A DNA stretch of 64,000 bases from CAZTGZ01 sp964613385 (GTDB lineage: Bacteria; Bacteroidota; Bacteroidia; NS11-12g; UBA9320): contig CAZTGZ010000003.1 of NCBI GenBank assembly GCA_964613385.1, positions 80,933 to 144,932 on the forward strand, given 5' to 3'. The notes beneath the pieces are model-generated. The model was given only the letters and a program-made list of their open reading frames with translations. It did no database searches and was not told where the DNA came from. Position numbers and translations under genes: made by a program. Of the stretch, positions 15,120-23,955 are shown in pieces (position 1 is the stretch's first letter; each line of letters opens with the position of its first letter).

Positions 15120-17981
15120 TTATTGTATGACTAATTTTTGATTGATGATTTCTTCGCCATTCACAATTTGTAGGAAATAATATCCATGCTTAAGGTGACT
15201 CAAATCAAGAGCTAAGGTTTGCAAAGGTGCTATCATTGCTTCATGTTCAACGGCTCCTTGAACATTAATCACTCTGATCTGAAGTTCATGTTCGGGTTGC
15301 TTGTTGAAGTTAACCGTGATTTGACCATTTCCGGGATTTGGATAAACCAACACGTTCAGCAGAGATGCGTTAAAATCGAGTTGACGTATGGGGCTAAATT
15401 CTGATTTTCCGTCAAAATCTACCTGACGCAGGCGGTAATAATTCATGCTTTCAGGATTCTCATCAACAAAAGAATATTTCAACACAGACTGACTATTGCC
15501 ATTGCCGTCTACGATACCAATCACACCCCAGGATTTGCCATCTCTGCTTCTCAATACTTCAAAATAATCGTTGTTTGTTTCAGAGGCTGTGGCCCAGTTG
15601 ATGATGGCTTTTTCCCCGGACGCAGTGGCTTCTATATAGATAAGCTTAACCGGAACCGGAGTAATCCAGGTAACCGTGTAATTAGCGGGTGTCAAATCTT
15701 CAAAACAAGCTGAATCAATGGTGGTATATTGAAAGCTGAAAGAAGTAGAATTCATGCCATTAAATTTAACTTTAAGCTTGGAAGCCTGATAATTGTTAAG
15801 GGTAGAGCCTGCACTCAGGGTTTCTCCGGCATCCACAACATTGTCATTGTCAGTATCATAAAACAAAGTGTTTCCATTCATCCCGGTTGTGCTGGTAACC
15901 TTAAAGCTATTGTTTTGTCCACGACGGCCATCTTCTAAATCAGAACCGCTGAGCGTGTCGAGACTGTTGGCGGAAGTCAGGGATTTTACCTGATTGTATA
16001 TTGGGTTCGGAATAGAAAATGAATAATTATCTGATTCTGGTCTCTTGTTCAATCCGAAATTGATTTGAGTAACGTTAGAACCGGTACTTCTCGCGGCAAT
16101 GACGCCGTTAGCCGTGCCGGATTCTATTCCATTTCCACTGTTGTTGTTGGTTCCGAATTGTTCTGCGGTATGTACCCAATCAGATGGCAATGAAGAAGAT
16201 GATGGAGCTGTTGCTCCGGTAGCCAATATTTGAGTTGAAATCCGAACGGTGTAGTTTGTAGATGATGCTCCGGTTAAGACATAAGTTCCATCGGAGTTTA
16301 CCTGCACTACATCTATAATAACTCCGGATCCATTTACCAAATAAGCATATAAGGCTGTTCCGGATGGAGCAGAAAGAGCTACACCATCGATTTTAGTGTC
16401 TACATTTCCATCGGCATCGTCGAATACTTTACCGGAAAATGTAACCATTTCGTACATGGAGATATCGTCTATGAGAAAGTCATTGCCAAAGCCGCCTTGT
16501 TGAAAGTTGTAGATTCCGACGCTATTCGAGGTTGAAGTAACCGGACTGGTAAATGATACAGAGAACATTTCCCAACCCATTTGATTCAAAATAGTATTGG
16601 AGGTATAAGTGCTTGGCTCAACCGCAACAGACAAATCAGAAAACTGGTAGATACGTCCATTAAGGGTTACTGCAATTCTGGGTACTATGGGCTGATAGGT
16701 AGGAGCACCAACAGTAGTAGCATTGTTTTTATTCTTTGGCATAAATGGTTGGAGGTTTTTAGCCCAAAAAGTGAGCCGGTAGATTTTGCCGGCAGTCAGG
16801 CTAAGACTGCTGATTTCTACAACGCGGTCGGTTTTGTAATTGGCATTAACCAACATCATATATCCATTGCTGGTGCCATCGGCACTTCCATTCGATCCGG
16901 TGTGGTCTTTTGAATTTTGAAAACAAGAATAAATATGTCTGGACTGTGTTGGATATGTCAGATTGCGCAAGCGATAGTTGTGCTCCGTAGTTACGTTGTA
17001 TCCATTGTCCGTGTAATCGGTAGAGTTATCCAGTCTGTATTCTGAGTCGCCGGGTCTTCCGTAAATGGATGAAGTAAATGTGTAATCAGTAGTGCTATTT
17101 GAAGGCAAAGTACCTGAGCTACTTCCAAAATTTCCATTGGCAATCATATTGGTTCCGGTGGCTGTGCTCTGACTGTTTAGATAGCAGGGTGTTTCACTTT
17201 GGGTGTTTACCTGCATATTTACCTGACGGTAGCATGATTCTCCATTGCGACGAATTCTCACAGGATAATAGCCCGGCAACAAACCACTGAGGGTAATGAC
17301 ACCATTTGCACTGCTTGTATAGGTGCTGTAGCTTCCGTTAACCAGGGTGGCTACCTGGTAGCTGGTGTTTGTCTTTAGACCGTTAATGGTTATGCTTCCG
17401 TTGGAAGTCACACAATCGCTGGCCGAAGTTGCATCAACAGTCAGGGTTGTGAGTTTGTTGTTGTTTACTGGTAATATGATCACCCCAAAAACAGCGCAAC
17501 GTTGTTGGTCTCCATCGGTTGAATTCCAGCCATCAATGGTGTAGTCATCAGAAGCGCCTGCGCCTGAATTGTTGGTGGTCAGATTGTCATCATATGGGTC
17601 GCGATACAGCCCAAAAGTATAGATTCCGGGTTCCAGATTTGTATACGTGTACGTGTAACTGTTTGATGAGGACAAGGTAGATCCTCCGCTACTGGAAATA
17701 ATATTGTTGTCGTAATCTATTCCACCATGCATGTTAACCGAACGTATCACCGTACCGGAAATATTTTTGTTCCAGTTAACGGTAATGGTGGCTGTACCTG
17801 TGCAGGAAGACGGTGGAGTTACGGTGATGGTTGGAGCACTAATGCTTCCAAAATTGTAATTGGAGAAATAGTATGCTGTATTAGGAGTACGGTTTAAGTC
17901 GCCGCCCAAAGTTTGTGCACTTGTCAAGAAAGGCATTAAACAGCATGCAATCAAAGTTAAGTAGTAGTTTAATAATTTCAT
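15120..17981 (-). CDS. T9SS-sorted multidomain surface protein
   Basis: A 953-residue secreted protein. The start at 17981 gives the signal peptide MKLLNYYLTLIACCLMPFLTSAQ; a further 20 upstream in-frame residues would not form one. Residues 25-240 are strand-rich and Ser/Thr/Asn-rich. Near 265-500 there is a carbohydrate-binding-like jelly-roll region (NMIANGNFGSSSG, later FLIDDISMYEM). An SdrD_B-like domain follows (SGKVFDDADGNVDTKIDG, near 507). Near 775 it has the WATASETNNDYFEVLRS domain also seen in the 2923-residue protein, and the last 80 residues (VLVYPNPGNGQITVNF ... GYYFLQIVNGEEIINQKLVIQ) are a type A T9SS sorting domain. It is monocistronic: a terminator follows and an SRP RNA gene precedes it. 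The function is unknown; cell-surface binding is inferred. Confidence 0.88.
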   Translation of the reverse strand: MKLLNYYLTLIACCLMPFLTSAQTLGGDLNRTPNTAYYFSNYNFGSISAPTITVTPPSSCTGTATITVNWNKNISGTVIRSVNMHGGIDYDNNIISSSGGSTLSSSNSYTYTYTNLEPGIYTFGLYRDPYDDNLTTNNSGAGASDDYTIDGWNSTDGDQQRCAVFGVIILPVNNNKLTTLTVDATSASDCVTSNGSITINGLKTNTSYQVATLVNGSYSTYTSSANGVITLSGLLPGYYPVRIRRNGESCYRQVNMQVNTQSETPCYLNSQSTATGTNMIANGNFGSSSGTLPSNSTTDYTFTSSIYGRPGDSEYRLDNSTDYTDNGYNVTTEHNYRLRNLTYPTQSRHIYSCFQNSKDHTGSNGSADGTSNGYMMLVNANYKTDRVVEISSLSLTAGKIYRLTFWAKNLQPFMPKNKNNATTVGAPTYQPIVPRIAVTLNGRIYQFSDLSVAVEPSTYTSNTILNQMGWEMFSVSFTSPVTSTSNSVGIYNFQQGGFGNDFLIDDISMYEMVTFSGKVFDDADGNVDTKIDGVALSAPSGTALYAYLVNGSGVIIDVVQVNSDGTYVLTGASSTNYTVRISTQILATGATAPSSSSLPSDWVHTAEQFGTNNNSGNGIESGTANGVIAARSTGSNVTQINFGLNKRPESDNYSFSIPNPIYNQVKSLTSANSLDTLSGSDLEDGRRGQNNSFKVTSTTGMNGNTLFYDTDNDNVVDAGETLSAGSTLNNYQASKLKVKFNGMNSTSFSFQYTTIDSACFEDLTPANYTVTWITPVPVKLIYIEATASGEKAIINWATASETNNDYFEVLRSRDGKSWGVIGIVDGNGNSQSVLKYSFVDENPESMNYYRLRQVDFDGKSEFSPIRQLDFNASLLNVLVYPNPGNGQITVNFNKQPEHELQIRVINVQGAVEHEAMIAPLQTLALDLSHLKHGYYFLQIVNGEEIINQKLVIQ

Positions 17982-18130
17982 TTGAATCTCGTTTGGCATG
18001 TATAGCCAAAGGAAGTGCCAAAATGAAAAAAAATAACACAAACTACTGGTAATCAGCAGAATAAAACTTTTGGATTAAATGTCTATTTGTGGAACTATTC
18101 CAAAATATGGAAAATATCTCTAATAAAAAA

Positions 18131-18210
18131 GCCGGCATCGCACCGCTACAACTCCCTACCCTTGCTGTTTTCCAACCCTGGGGGATTCAGGAGGAGCTGG
18201 TCGTGCCGGC
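18131..18210 (-). ncRNA. ffs: small bacterial signal recognition particle RNA (4.5S)
   Basis: About 80 bases on the minus strand fold as the small SRP RNA. The ends pair as GCCGGCA with TGCCGGC, inner pairs include CTCC with GGAG, and the apical part reads CCCCAGGGTTGGAAAACAGC followed by AAGGGTA. This is the Ffh-binding helix 8 with its GGAA tetraloop, the AGGG side of the symmetric loop and CAGCAAGGG on the other side. In the common form the tetraloop is closed by CC/GG; here it is TT/AA, a covarying change. The 3' stem is followed by TTTTTTATT, so termination at the closing stem is likely. A TAATTTTG element sits just upstream. The 5' end is placed to within a few bases. Confidence 0.85.
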
Positions 18211-18214
18211 GGCG

Positions 18215-18222
18215 CAAAATTA
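18215..18222 (-). promoter_or_regulatory. -7 element of the SRP RNA gene
   Basis: TAATTTTG on the minus strand matches TAnnTTTG and ends 4 bases before the first paired base of the SRP RNA. A TTTC lies 19 bases upstream in the -33 position (consensus TTTG). Confidence 0.65.
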
Positions 18223-18290
18223 ACATTCGCATTACATGAATGAAATAATTATTCAAAAATTCTAAATCTACGTTAATGGAGTTTCCTATT

Positions 18291-18298
18291 TATTTTTG
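18291..18298 (+). promoter_or_regulatory. candidate -7 element of the carboxyltransferase gene
   Basis: TATTTTTG fits TAnnTTTG and ends 6 bases before the ATG at 18305, which would give a transcript with almost no leader. No -33 TTTG is evident. An in-frame TTG at 18296 lies inside this element, which argues against that TTG as the start. Confidence 0.4.
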
Positions 18299-18304
18299 AA
18301 CCCT

Positions 18305-19939
18305 ATGAGCAAACAGGATTTGGCCTTTAATAAAAACGAGGATGAAATGAAGTTGATGGTCGGTAAAACCCGACGCCTTTTGGATGAAATTTCTGCCGGC
18401 GGAGGAAAGAAAGCCGCAGATAAACAAAAGGAAAAAGGCAAAATGCTCGCCAGAGAAAGAATTGACTTTCTAAAGGATGACGATGCTCCATTTTTTGAAA
18501 TTGGGGCCTTTGCCGGATTTGAAATGTATGTGGACGAAGGCGGCTGTCCTGCCGGAGGGGTTGTCGGTGGAATAACCCGTGTAAGTGGCAGAATTTGTAT
18601 CGTAGTTGCCAACGATGCCACCGTAAAAGCAGGTGCCTGGTTTCCGATTAGCGGAAAAAAGAATCTTAGATTGCAGGAGCTCGCCATGGAAAACAGGGTG
18701 CCCATAATCTATCTCGTTGACAGTGCGGGTGTTTACCTTCCAATGCAGGACGAAATATTCCCTGATAAAGAGCATTTCGGAAGAATATTCAGAAATAACG
18801 CGGTTATGAGCAGTATGGGTATCACCCAGATTTCTGCCGTCATGGGATCTTGTGTAGCCGGCGGTGCTTATTTGCCCATTATGAGCGATGAAGCCCTGAT
18901 CGTGGAAGGAACAGGTTCGATATTCTTAGCAGGACCCTATCTCGTAAAAGCTGCCATTGGCGAAGATGTTGATCAGGAACTGCTGGGAGGAGCTATCACG
19001 CAAAGTGAAATCTCCGGCGTTATCGACGACAGATTCCCCGATGATGCTTCCTGTTTGTCCCACATTCGGCATATTATGGATAAACTGGGTCATTTTGAGA
19101 AGGCAGGATTTGATAGAACAACGCCAAAATCTCCGAATAAAGACCCAAAACTTGCATACGGAATATTACCCGCTGAAAGGTCTAAACCCTATCGTACTTT
19201 GGATATTCTGGATTGTATCGTCGATCAGGATAGTTTTGAACCTTATAAAGAAGGATATGGAAAATCCATATTATGTGGCTATGCCCGTATAGACGGATGG
19301 GCTGTGGGAATAGTCGCCAATAACCGCGAATTGGTCAAAAGCAAAAAGGGAGAAATGCAATTCGGAGGTGTTATTTATTCGGATTCTGCCGATAAGGCGG
19401 CCAGATTTATCATGAATTGCAATCAGAAGAAGATTCCATTGGTCTTTTTACAGGATGTTACCGGATTTATGGTGGGGAGTCGCAGTGAGCATGGGGGAAT
19501 CATCAAGGACGGCGCAAAGATGGTAAGTGCCATGAGCAACAGCACAGTTCCCAAGTTTACCATTGTCATTGGAAATTCATATGGCGCCGGTAATTATGCC
19601 ATGTGTGGCAAAGCATATGATCCTCGCCTGATTTTGGCATGGCCAAGTGCTAAAATTGCCGTCATGGGCGGCGAACAGGCAGCCAAAGTTTTATTGCAAA
19701 TTGAAAAAGCCGCCCTGGAAAAAAGAGGAGAGAAAATAAGCCCGGAAGCAGAACAGGATTTATTGAAGAAAATTACGGAACGGTACGAAAAACAAACGAC
19801 TCCATATTACGCAGCAGCCAGACTTTGGGTAGATGCCATCATAGATCCCGCAGAGACCAGAGACTGGATTTCGGCTGGAATTGCGATGGCAGAAAATGCG
19901 CCGGTTGCTAAGTACAATGTTGGCGTAATTCAAACATAG
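18305..19939 (+). CDS. acyl-CoA carboxylase carboxyltransferase (beta) subunit
   Basis: A 544-residue biotin-dependent carboxyltransferase with the paired crotonase-like halves of the PccB/MccB family. MARERIDFL-type (ARERIDFLKDDD) and oxyanion-hole segments such as GGCPAGGVVGGI, MGSCVAGGAYLPIMSDE and GNSYGAGNYAMCGKAYDPRL are visible. The stretch LVDSAGVYLPMQDEIFPDKEHFGRIF resembles the 3-methylcrotonyl-CoA carboxylase beta subunit more than propionyl-CoA carboxylase, but the acyl substrate is uncertain. It moves carboxyl from carboxybiotin to an acyl-CoA in the cytoplasm; the biotin-carrying alpha subunit is not in this window. The ATG at 18305 is chosen over a TTG nine bases upstream. The amidohydrolase gene follows after 6 bases and is probably in the same transcript. 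Confidence 0.9.
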   Translation: MSKQDLAFNKNEDEMKLMVGKTRRLLDEISAGGGKKAADKQKEKGKMLARERIDFLKDDDAPFFEIGAFAGFEMYVDEGGCPAGGVVGGITRVSGRICIVVANDATVKAGAWFPISGKKNLRLQELAMENRVPIIYLVDSAGVYLPMQDEIFPDKEHFGRIFRNNAVMSSMGITQISAVMGSCVAGGAYLPIMSDEALIVEGTGSIFLAGPYLVKAAIGEDVDQELLGGAITQSEISGVIDDRFPDDASCLSHIRHIMDKLGHFEKAGFDRTTPKSPNKDPKLAYGILPAERSKPYRTLDILDCIVDQDSFEPYKEGYGKSILCGYARIDGWAVGIVANNRELVKSKKGEMQFGGVIYSDSADKAARFIMNCNQKKIPLVFLQDVTGFMVGSRSEHGGIIKDGAKMVSAMSNSTVPKFTIVIGNSYGAGNYAMCGKAYDPRLILAWPSAKIAVMGGEQAAKVLLQIEKAALEKRGEKISPEAEQDLLKKITERYEKQTTPYYAAARLWVDAIIDPAETRDWISAGIAMAENAPVAKYNVGVIQT

Positions 19940-19945
19940 AATAAT

Positions 19946-21580
19946 ATGCTAAATCGGAATTTCTTTATCCTATTCTTGCCGGCCATGCTTGTAATGGCCG
20001 CATGCAAAAAGGAGCCTAAGATTGAAGTTGATCTCATTTTTTTTAATGGACATATTCATGCCGTTGATTCAGTATTCTCTGAATTTGAAGCACTTGCCAT
20101 AAATAAAGGACTTATAATGTCGCTGGGCGAAAGCCGTGAAATCATGGAGAAATACACGGCAAAAAAGACCATAAATCTCGAAGGCAGCCACGTTTACCCC
20201 GGATTCATCGATGCGCATAGCCACTTGCAAGGGCTTGGGCAGATGTTGAGCAAAGTAGATTTAACAGGGTCCCGATCATTGGATGAAGTGTTGGAGCGGG
20301 TAAAAAAATATGCTTCAGCATCCCGACATGATTGGATTGTCGGAAGAGGTTACAATGAAACCCTTTGGGAACAGAGCTCCCCTCCGGACAAGTTTAAATT
20401 GGATGTCTTGTTTCCCGATATTCCTGTGTGTTTATCCAGGGTTGACGGACATGCGGTGCTGGTAAATCAAAAAGCATTGGATTTGGCAGGAATTCAGGTC
20501 AATTCCAAAATTGAAGGTGGCAAGATTGAAATCAGGGATGGACGCATGACGGGCATATTAATCGATGCGGCAGCTGAAAAAGTTAAAAATCTGATACCTA
20601 AACCGGATCAGCGTTCTATTCGGAAAGCCTTCTTATTGGCACAGGATGCCTGTATAGGTTATGGATTGACAGGAGTTACAGATGCCGGTCTGGAGAAATC
20701 AGAATTGGATGTTTTGCTTGATCTGGATAGAAAAGGAGAATTAAAAATCAGGGTTGACGCCATGTTGAGTCCGTCAGATGAAAATATGGAATGGGTCCGA
20801 AAAGTGGGTCCTTATAAAAGCAAATTTTTAAGGGTGCATTCTGTCAAATTATATGCAGATGGGTCTTTGGGGTCTAGAGGTGCGCTGTTGTACCAGCCCT
20901 ATTGCGATGATTCTTCTCACCTTGGTTTGCAACAGCACCCCTGGGATTATTATAGAAAACTCTGCAAGGAGTTGTATAAAATCGGATGGCAGGTAAATAC
21001 CCATTGTATCGGAGATTCTTCCAATGGGGCAATGTTAAAAATATATGCTGAAGTATTGGGAGGGCCCAATGACCGCAGGTGGAGAATTGAACACGCTCAG
21101 GTTGTGGATCCTGAAGACAGATCGTATTTCGGCAGGTATGACATTCTGCCAAGTGTTCAACCCACTCATGCCACCAGTGATATGTATATGGCCGAACACA
21201 GATTATGTTCTCATAGATTGAAAGGGGCTTATGCGTATCGGAGTCTGGAAAAGGAAAATGGATACCTGCCGCTGGGTACAGATTTTCCCGTTGAAAGTCC
21301 GGATCCATTGGGAACCTTGATCAGTGCCGTTTTCAGAACCAATTCGGAGCGGGAACCATCTGGAGGATTTTTACCGGAAGAAGCCCTTTCGTTCGAATCA
21401 GCCATTCGTGGAATGACGGTTTGGGCCGCCAAATCTATGTTTTGGGAAAAAGAAATCGGTAGTCTGGAAAAAGGAAAATCGGCAGATCTTGTGATTTTTA
21501 ATCAAGATCTCAGCGAAATAAAAAGACCCGTAGAAGGCGAATTGCTTCAGGTTTGGACCGCCGGAGTGCGAAGAAAATGA
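19946..21580 (+). CDS. YtcJ-like amidohydrolase lipoprotein
   Basis: A 544-residue amidohydrolase-superfamily protein. The N-terminus MLNRNFFILFLPAMLVMAAC is a lipoprotein signal with lipobox MAAC. The metal-dependent hydrolase core shows DAHSHL (HxH, near residue 91), the carboxylated-lysine region VKLYADGSLGSRG, HCIGD, RIEHAQ and GTDFPVESPDPL (metal aspartate). This is the YtcJ/NfdA group, whose members hydrolyse N-formyl or N-acyl amides; the natural substrate is unknown. Most members are cytoplasmic or secreted, so a lipid-anchored periplasmic form suggests action on imported amides. It follows the carboxyltransferase by 6 bases. Its stop codon directly abuts the stop of the convergent small lipoprotein gene. 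Confidence 0.85.
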   Translation: MLNRNFFILFLPAMLVMAACKKEPKIEVDLIFFNGHIHAVDSVFSEFEALAINKGLIMSLGESREIMEKYTAKKTINLEGSHVYPGFIDAHSHLQGLGQMLSKVDLTGSRSLDEVLERVKKYASASRHDWIVGRGYNETLWEQSSPPDKFKLDVLFPDIPVCLSRVDGHAVLVNQKALDLAGIQVNSKIEGGKIEIRDGRMTGILIDAAAEKVKNLIPKPDQRSIRKAFLLAQDACIGYGLTGVTDAGLEKSELDVLLDLDRKGELKIRVDAMLSPSDENMEWVRKVGPYKSKFLRVHSVKLYADGSLGSRGALLYQPYCDDSSHLGLQQHPWDYYRKLCKELYKIGWQVNTHCIGDSSNGAMLKIYAEVLGGPNDRRWRIEHAQVVDPEDRSYFGRYDILPSVQPTHATSDMYMAEHRLCSHRLKGAYAYRSLEKENGYLPLGTDFPVESPDPLGTLISAVFRTNSEREPSGGFLPEEALSFESAIRGMTVWAAKSMFWEKEIGSLEKGKSADLVIFNQDLSEIKRPVEGELLQVWTAGVRRK

Positions 21581-22084
21581 CTATGTTCTCTTCCTGCGAT
21601 AAAATTCTCCTTTGATAAAAAGCGTATCACTACCGCTTTGGCCATAACCATCAAAGGTTCCTTCAATCAGGTCATTGTTGGATGAACTACTAATGATAAC
21701 GTTTCCGGCGTTTATCTCGATGAATTGATCCGGCTTGGTATAGTCCTTAAAATAAAGAATTTTAGCCTGATCCGGGTTCGCAAGATCATACGAATTTGGG
21801 GCTGTATTCTTCAAACGAACCGATATTTTCTCCAAACTCAACTGACCTAATGTTGAGTTTTCCAACACTAACATGTAATTCACCCCATCAACAGTAGAAT
21901 TATAATTAAGAAGGATATCATTGAATGCACCATAAATGATCTTGGTTTTATCCGTATTGTAATAACCCTCCCAGGAAATTTTTTCGAGATAATCATCATT
22001 TAATGCTTCTTCAAGTTCATCTTTACACGAAGAAGAAACCATAGATAAAATGGTGAAAATGAGCAGAATAGGTAGATTTTTCAT
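21581..22084 (-). CDS. small lipoprotein of unknown function
   Basis: A 167-residue protein starting MKNLPILLIFTILSMVSSSC, a lipoprotein signal with lipobox SSSC. The ATG at 22084 is preferred to one 15 bases upstream because it opens the signal peptide directly. The mature part is strand-rich (KISWEGYYNTDKTKIIYGAF; LIEGTFDGYGQSGSDTLFIKGEFYRR) and resembles small calycin/lipocalin-like Bacteroidota lipoproteins, but no family is recognised. Its stop codon TAG lies at 21581-21583, immediately next to the stop of the convergent amidohydrolase, so there is no room for a terminator between them. It is monocistronic as far as can be seen. Confidence 0.7.
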   Translation of the reverse strand: MKNLPILLIFTILSMVSSSCKDELEEALNDDYLEKISWEGYYNTDKTKIIYGAFNDILLNYNSTVDGVNYMLVLENSTLGQLSLEKISVRLKNTAPNSYDLANPDQAKILYFKDYTKPDQFIEINAGNVIISSSSNNDLIEGTFDGYGQSGSDTLFIKGEFYRRKRT

Positions 22085-22214
22085 ATCTAGTGAAACCAAT
22101 TGCTTTCCCGAATATACCTGTACCCACTTTTGCCATCAAAATAAATAAATAACATGCGTATTGTTTTTAGAACAGTTTGCTTTCCTTTATCTTCGTATAA
22201 TATTGACTCCAAAA

Positions 22215-22772
22215 GTGAAAAATTATTTCTTTCCCATTGTGTTGTTATTTGTCCTTGTTGGTTCATCTCTGGCATTTTATTCTTGCAAGGAAATCGACCA
22301 ATGGACACGGTATGATGTGTCATTCTTCAGTGATCATTTGATCGAAGAAAATGTACTTGCCGTTGCCGATTCAAATTATTTAGTTACCGGTGAGTTTTTT
22401 CTCAGCTTTGAAAGCGAGCTTAAAAAGAGAGCCATCAAGGAGAAGCAAATTGAACAAATCACCCTGGAAGGAATAGAATTAACCACCTTGCATCAATCCA
22501 TTCAAACCGATTTTTCTTTTGTAGATTCTTTTGAATTCATATTAAGTGGACCGGGCGTTGGCGATAGAATACTCGTGAAGGGAGATAGTATCCGCAGCGC
22601 CAGTTCTTTGGTTAATTTTACCCTGAACGATAAAAACGGAATGGAAGAATTGTTGAAATCTAATAGTTATAAGGTGCTCTTCAGATTTAAACTCAATAAA
22701 CCGGTGGCTAAAGAGTTGAAAATGAGAATCAGAACAATGTTCGAGATCGATGCCAAACAATTCTTTATTTGA
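22215..22772 (+). CDS. lipoprotein of unknown function next to a diheme peroxidase
   Basis: About 185 residues. I choose the GTG at 22215, giving (M)KNYFFPIVLLFVLVGSSLAFYSC, a signal sequence that ends in a cysteine after Y-S; a TTG start at 22161 would add 18 residues upstream. A near-match to the -7 element (TATCTTCG) at 22188-22195 lies 19 bases before this GTG and agrees with the shorter start. The mature part (YDVSFFSDHLIEENVLAV ... KVLFRFKLNKPVAKELKMRIRTMFEIDAKQF) looks like a beta-sandwich ending in an amphipathic strand. No family is recognised. Its last 8 bases overlap the end of the convergent diheme peroxidase gene. Confidence 0.6.
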   Translation: MKNYFFPIVLLFVLVGSSLAFYSCKEIDQWTRYDVSFFSDHLIEENVLAVADSNYLVTGEFFLSFESELKKRAIKEKQIEQITLEGIELTTLHQSIQTDFSFVDSFEFILSGPGVGDRILVKGDSIRSASSLVNFTLNDKNGMEELLKSNSYKVLFRFKLNKPVAKELKMRIRTMFEIDAKQFFI

Positions 22773-23898
22773 CAAAGGGATCACTGAACATCGGATCCGC
22801 AAGCATTTCTGTATCGGTAAGTGTTTTTAAGAAAGCGACCAATGCATCCTTCTGGTTCTGATTCAGATTCAATCTTCTGATACTACCATCCGGTTGACGC
22901 AATGGACCACTTAAGTTTGGATGGTCTTTTACCCCACTATTATAGTGCTCAATTACTTCTTCCAATGTCTTAAATCGTCCATCGTGCATATAAGGAGCGG
23001 TCAACTCAATATTTTTCAATGAAGTCGTTTTGAACAGTCCATCCTGGGCTGGATCATTAATTACACCGCCTACGCCGCGGTCTGTTGTAGTTGCATCCAG
23101 GCCGTTGTTTCGAGGTCCCGGGCCTACAAAGGCGTCAGTTCCGTGACAAGCGACACATCCAATATTAGGCCCAAAAAACAGCAATTTGCCATTGTTTTCC
23201 TGGGTTGTGAAATTTGGAAAATTGTCGGTTACGTTATTAACCTGAGCTCTTCCAATATCATATTTGCTTCTGTACGAAACCATACTCCTCACAAATTGAG
23301 CCAACGCCTTCGAAGTTCTGTCCGAAGTGATATTGGCATCTCCAAATGCCCTTTTGAACAACTCAGGATAATAGGCCAGGGCTTTAAGCCTTTCAGTCAT
23401 TTCATCCAGTGTTAACCCCATTTCCACCTGATCTTGGATCGGTTTTAACACCTGCTCCTCCAAGGATGCAGCTCGCTCATCCCAAAAAAATCTGCCATTG
23501 TTATAATACCGAGCATTTGCCAGCGACATACTGTGTCTTCCGGTTTGTCCGCCTTCAAATCCCAGACTGAGCCGCTTGTTGTCTGAAAAACCATTCGCCG
23601 CTTTATGGCAACTTGCACACGAAATCAATCTGTTCTTACTCAGATTAACATCGTAAAACAATACACGACCCAACGTTGCCCCTGCATTGGTCACCGGGTT
23701 AATGGCCGGTGTATTATCAGCTCCTACAGTCGGCTGAATCGAATAAAATGCCGGCAGATCAGGTACGGCGTAATTGTAATACTCCGCAGGTAAATTCAAT
23801 CCACTTAAAGGATCCGGGGTTTGAGCATCCGGATTTTCATCTTTTTTACATGCACTGATGATTAATAATGCAATGGCGAGGACTTGCAATCTGTTCAT
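22765..23898 (-). CDS. cytochrome c peroxidase/MauG family diheme lipoprotein
   Basis: A 377-residue protein. MNRLQVLAIALLIISAC is a lipoprotein signal (lipid on Cys17). Two heme sites are present, CASCHKA and CVACHGT, with the peroxidase-family segments GRVLFYDVNLSKN, FWDERAASLEEQVLKPI, KTTSLKNIELTAPYMHDGRF and a C-terminal LVAFLKTLTD helix. FWDERA.SLEEQ is characteristic of bacterial cytochrome c peroxidase (CcpA) and of MauG relatives. It probably reduces peroxide in the periplasm, or modifies an unknown partner. It is longer and more canonical than the diheme protein at 14055-15008, with which it forms a useful contrast in the same genome. It is not in an obvious operon; its 3' end overlaps a convergent lipoprotein gene. 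Confidence 0.88.
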   Translation of the reverse strand: MNRLQVLAIALLIISACKKDENPDAQTPDPLSGLNLPAEYYNYAVPDLPAFYSIQPTVGADNTPAINPVTNAGATLGRVLFYDVNLSKNRLISCASCHKAANGFSDNKRLSLGFEGGQTGRHSMSLANARYYNNGRFFWDERAASLEEQVLKPIQDQVEMGLTLDEMTERLKALAYYPELFKRAFGDANITSDRTSKALAQFVRSMVSYRSKYDIGRAQVNNVTDNFPNFTTQENNGKLLFFGPNIGCVACHGTDAFVGPGPRNNGLDATTTDRGVGGVINDPAQDGLFKTTSLKNIELTAPYMHDGRFKTLEEVIEHYNSGVKDHPNLSGPLRQPDGSIRRLNLNQNQKDALVAFLKTLTDTEMLADPMFSDPFVK

Positions 23899-23955
23899 TT
23901 GATACTTTTTTTCTTAGACGTATATTTCTGTGAAAACCTTCACAGCTTTTTCATA

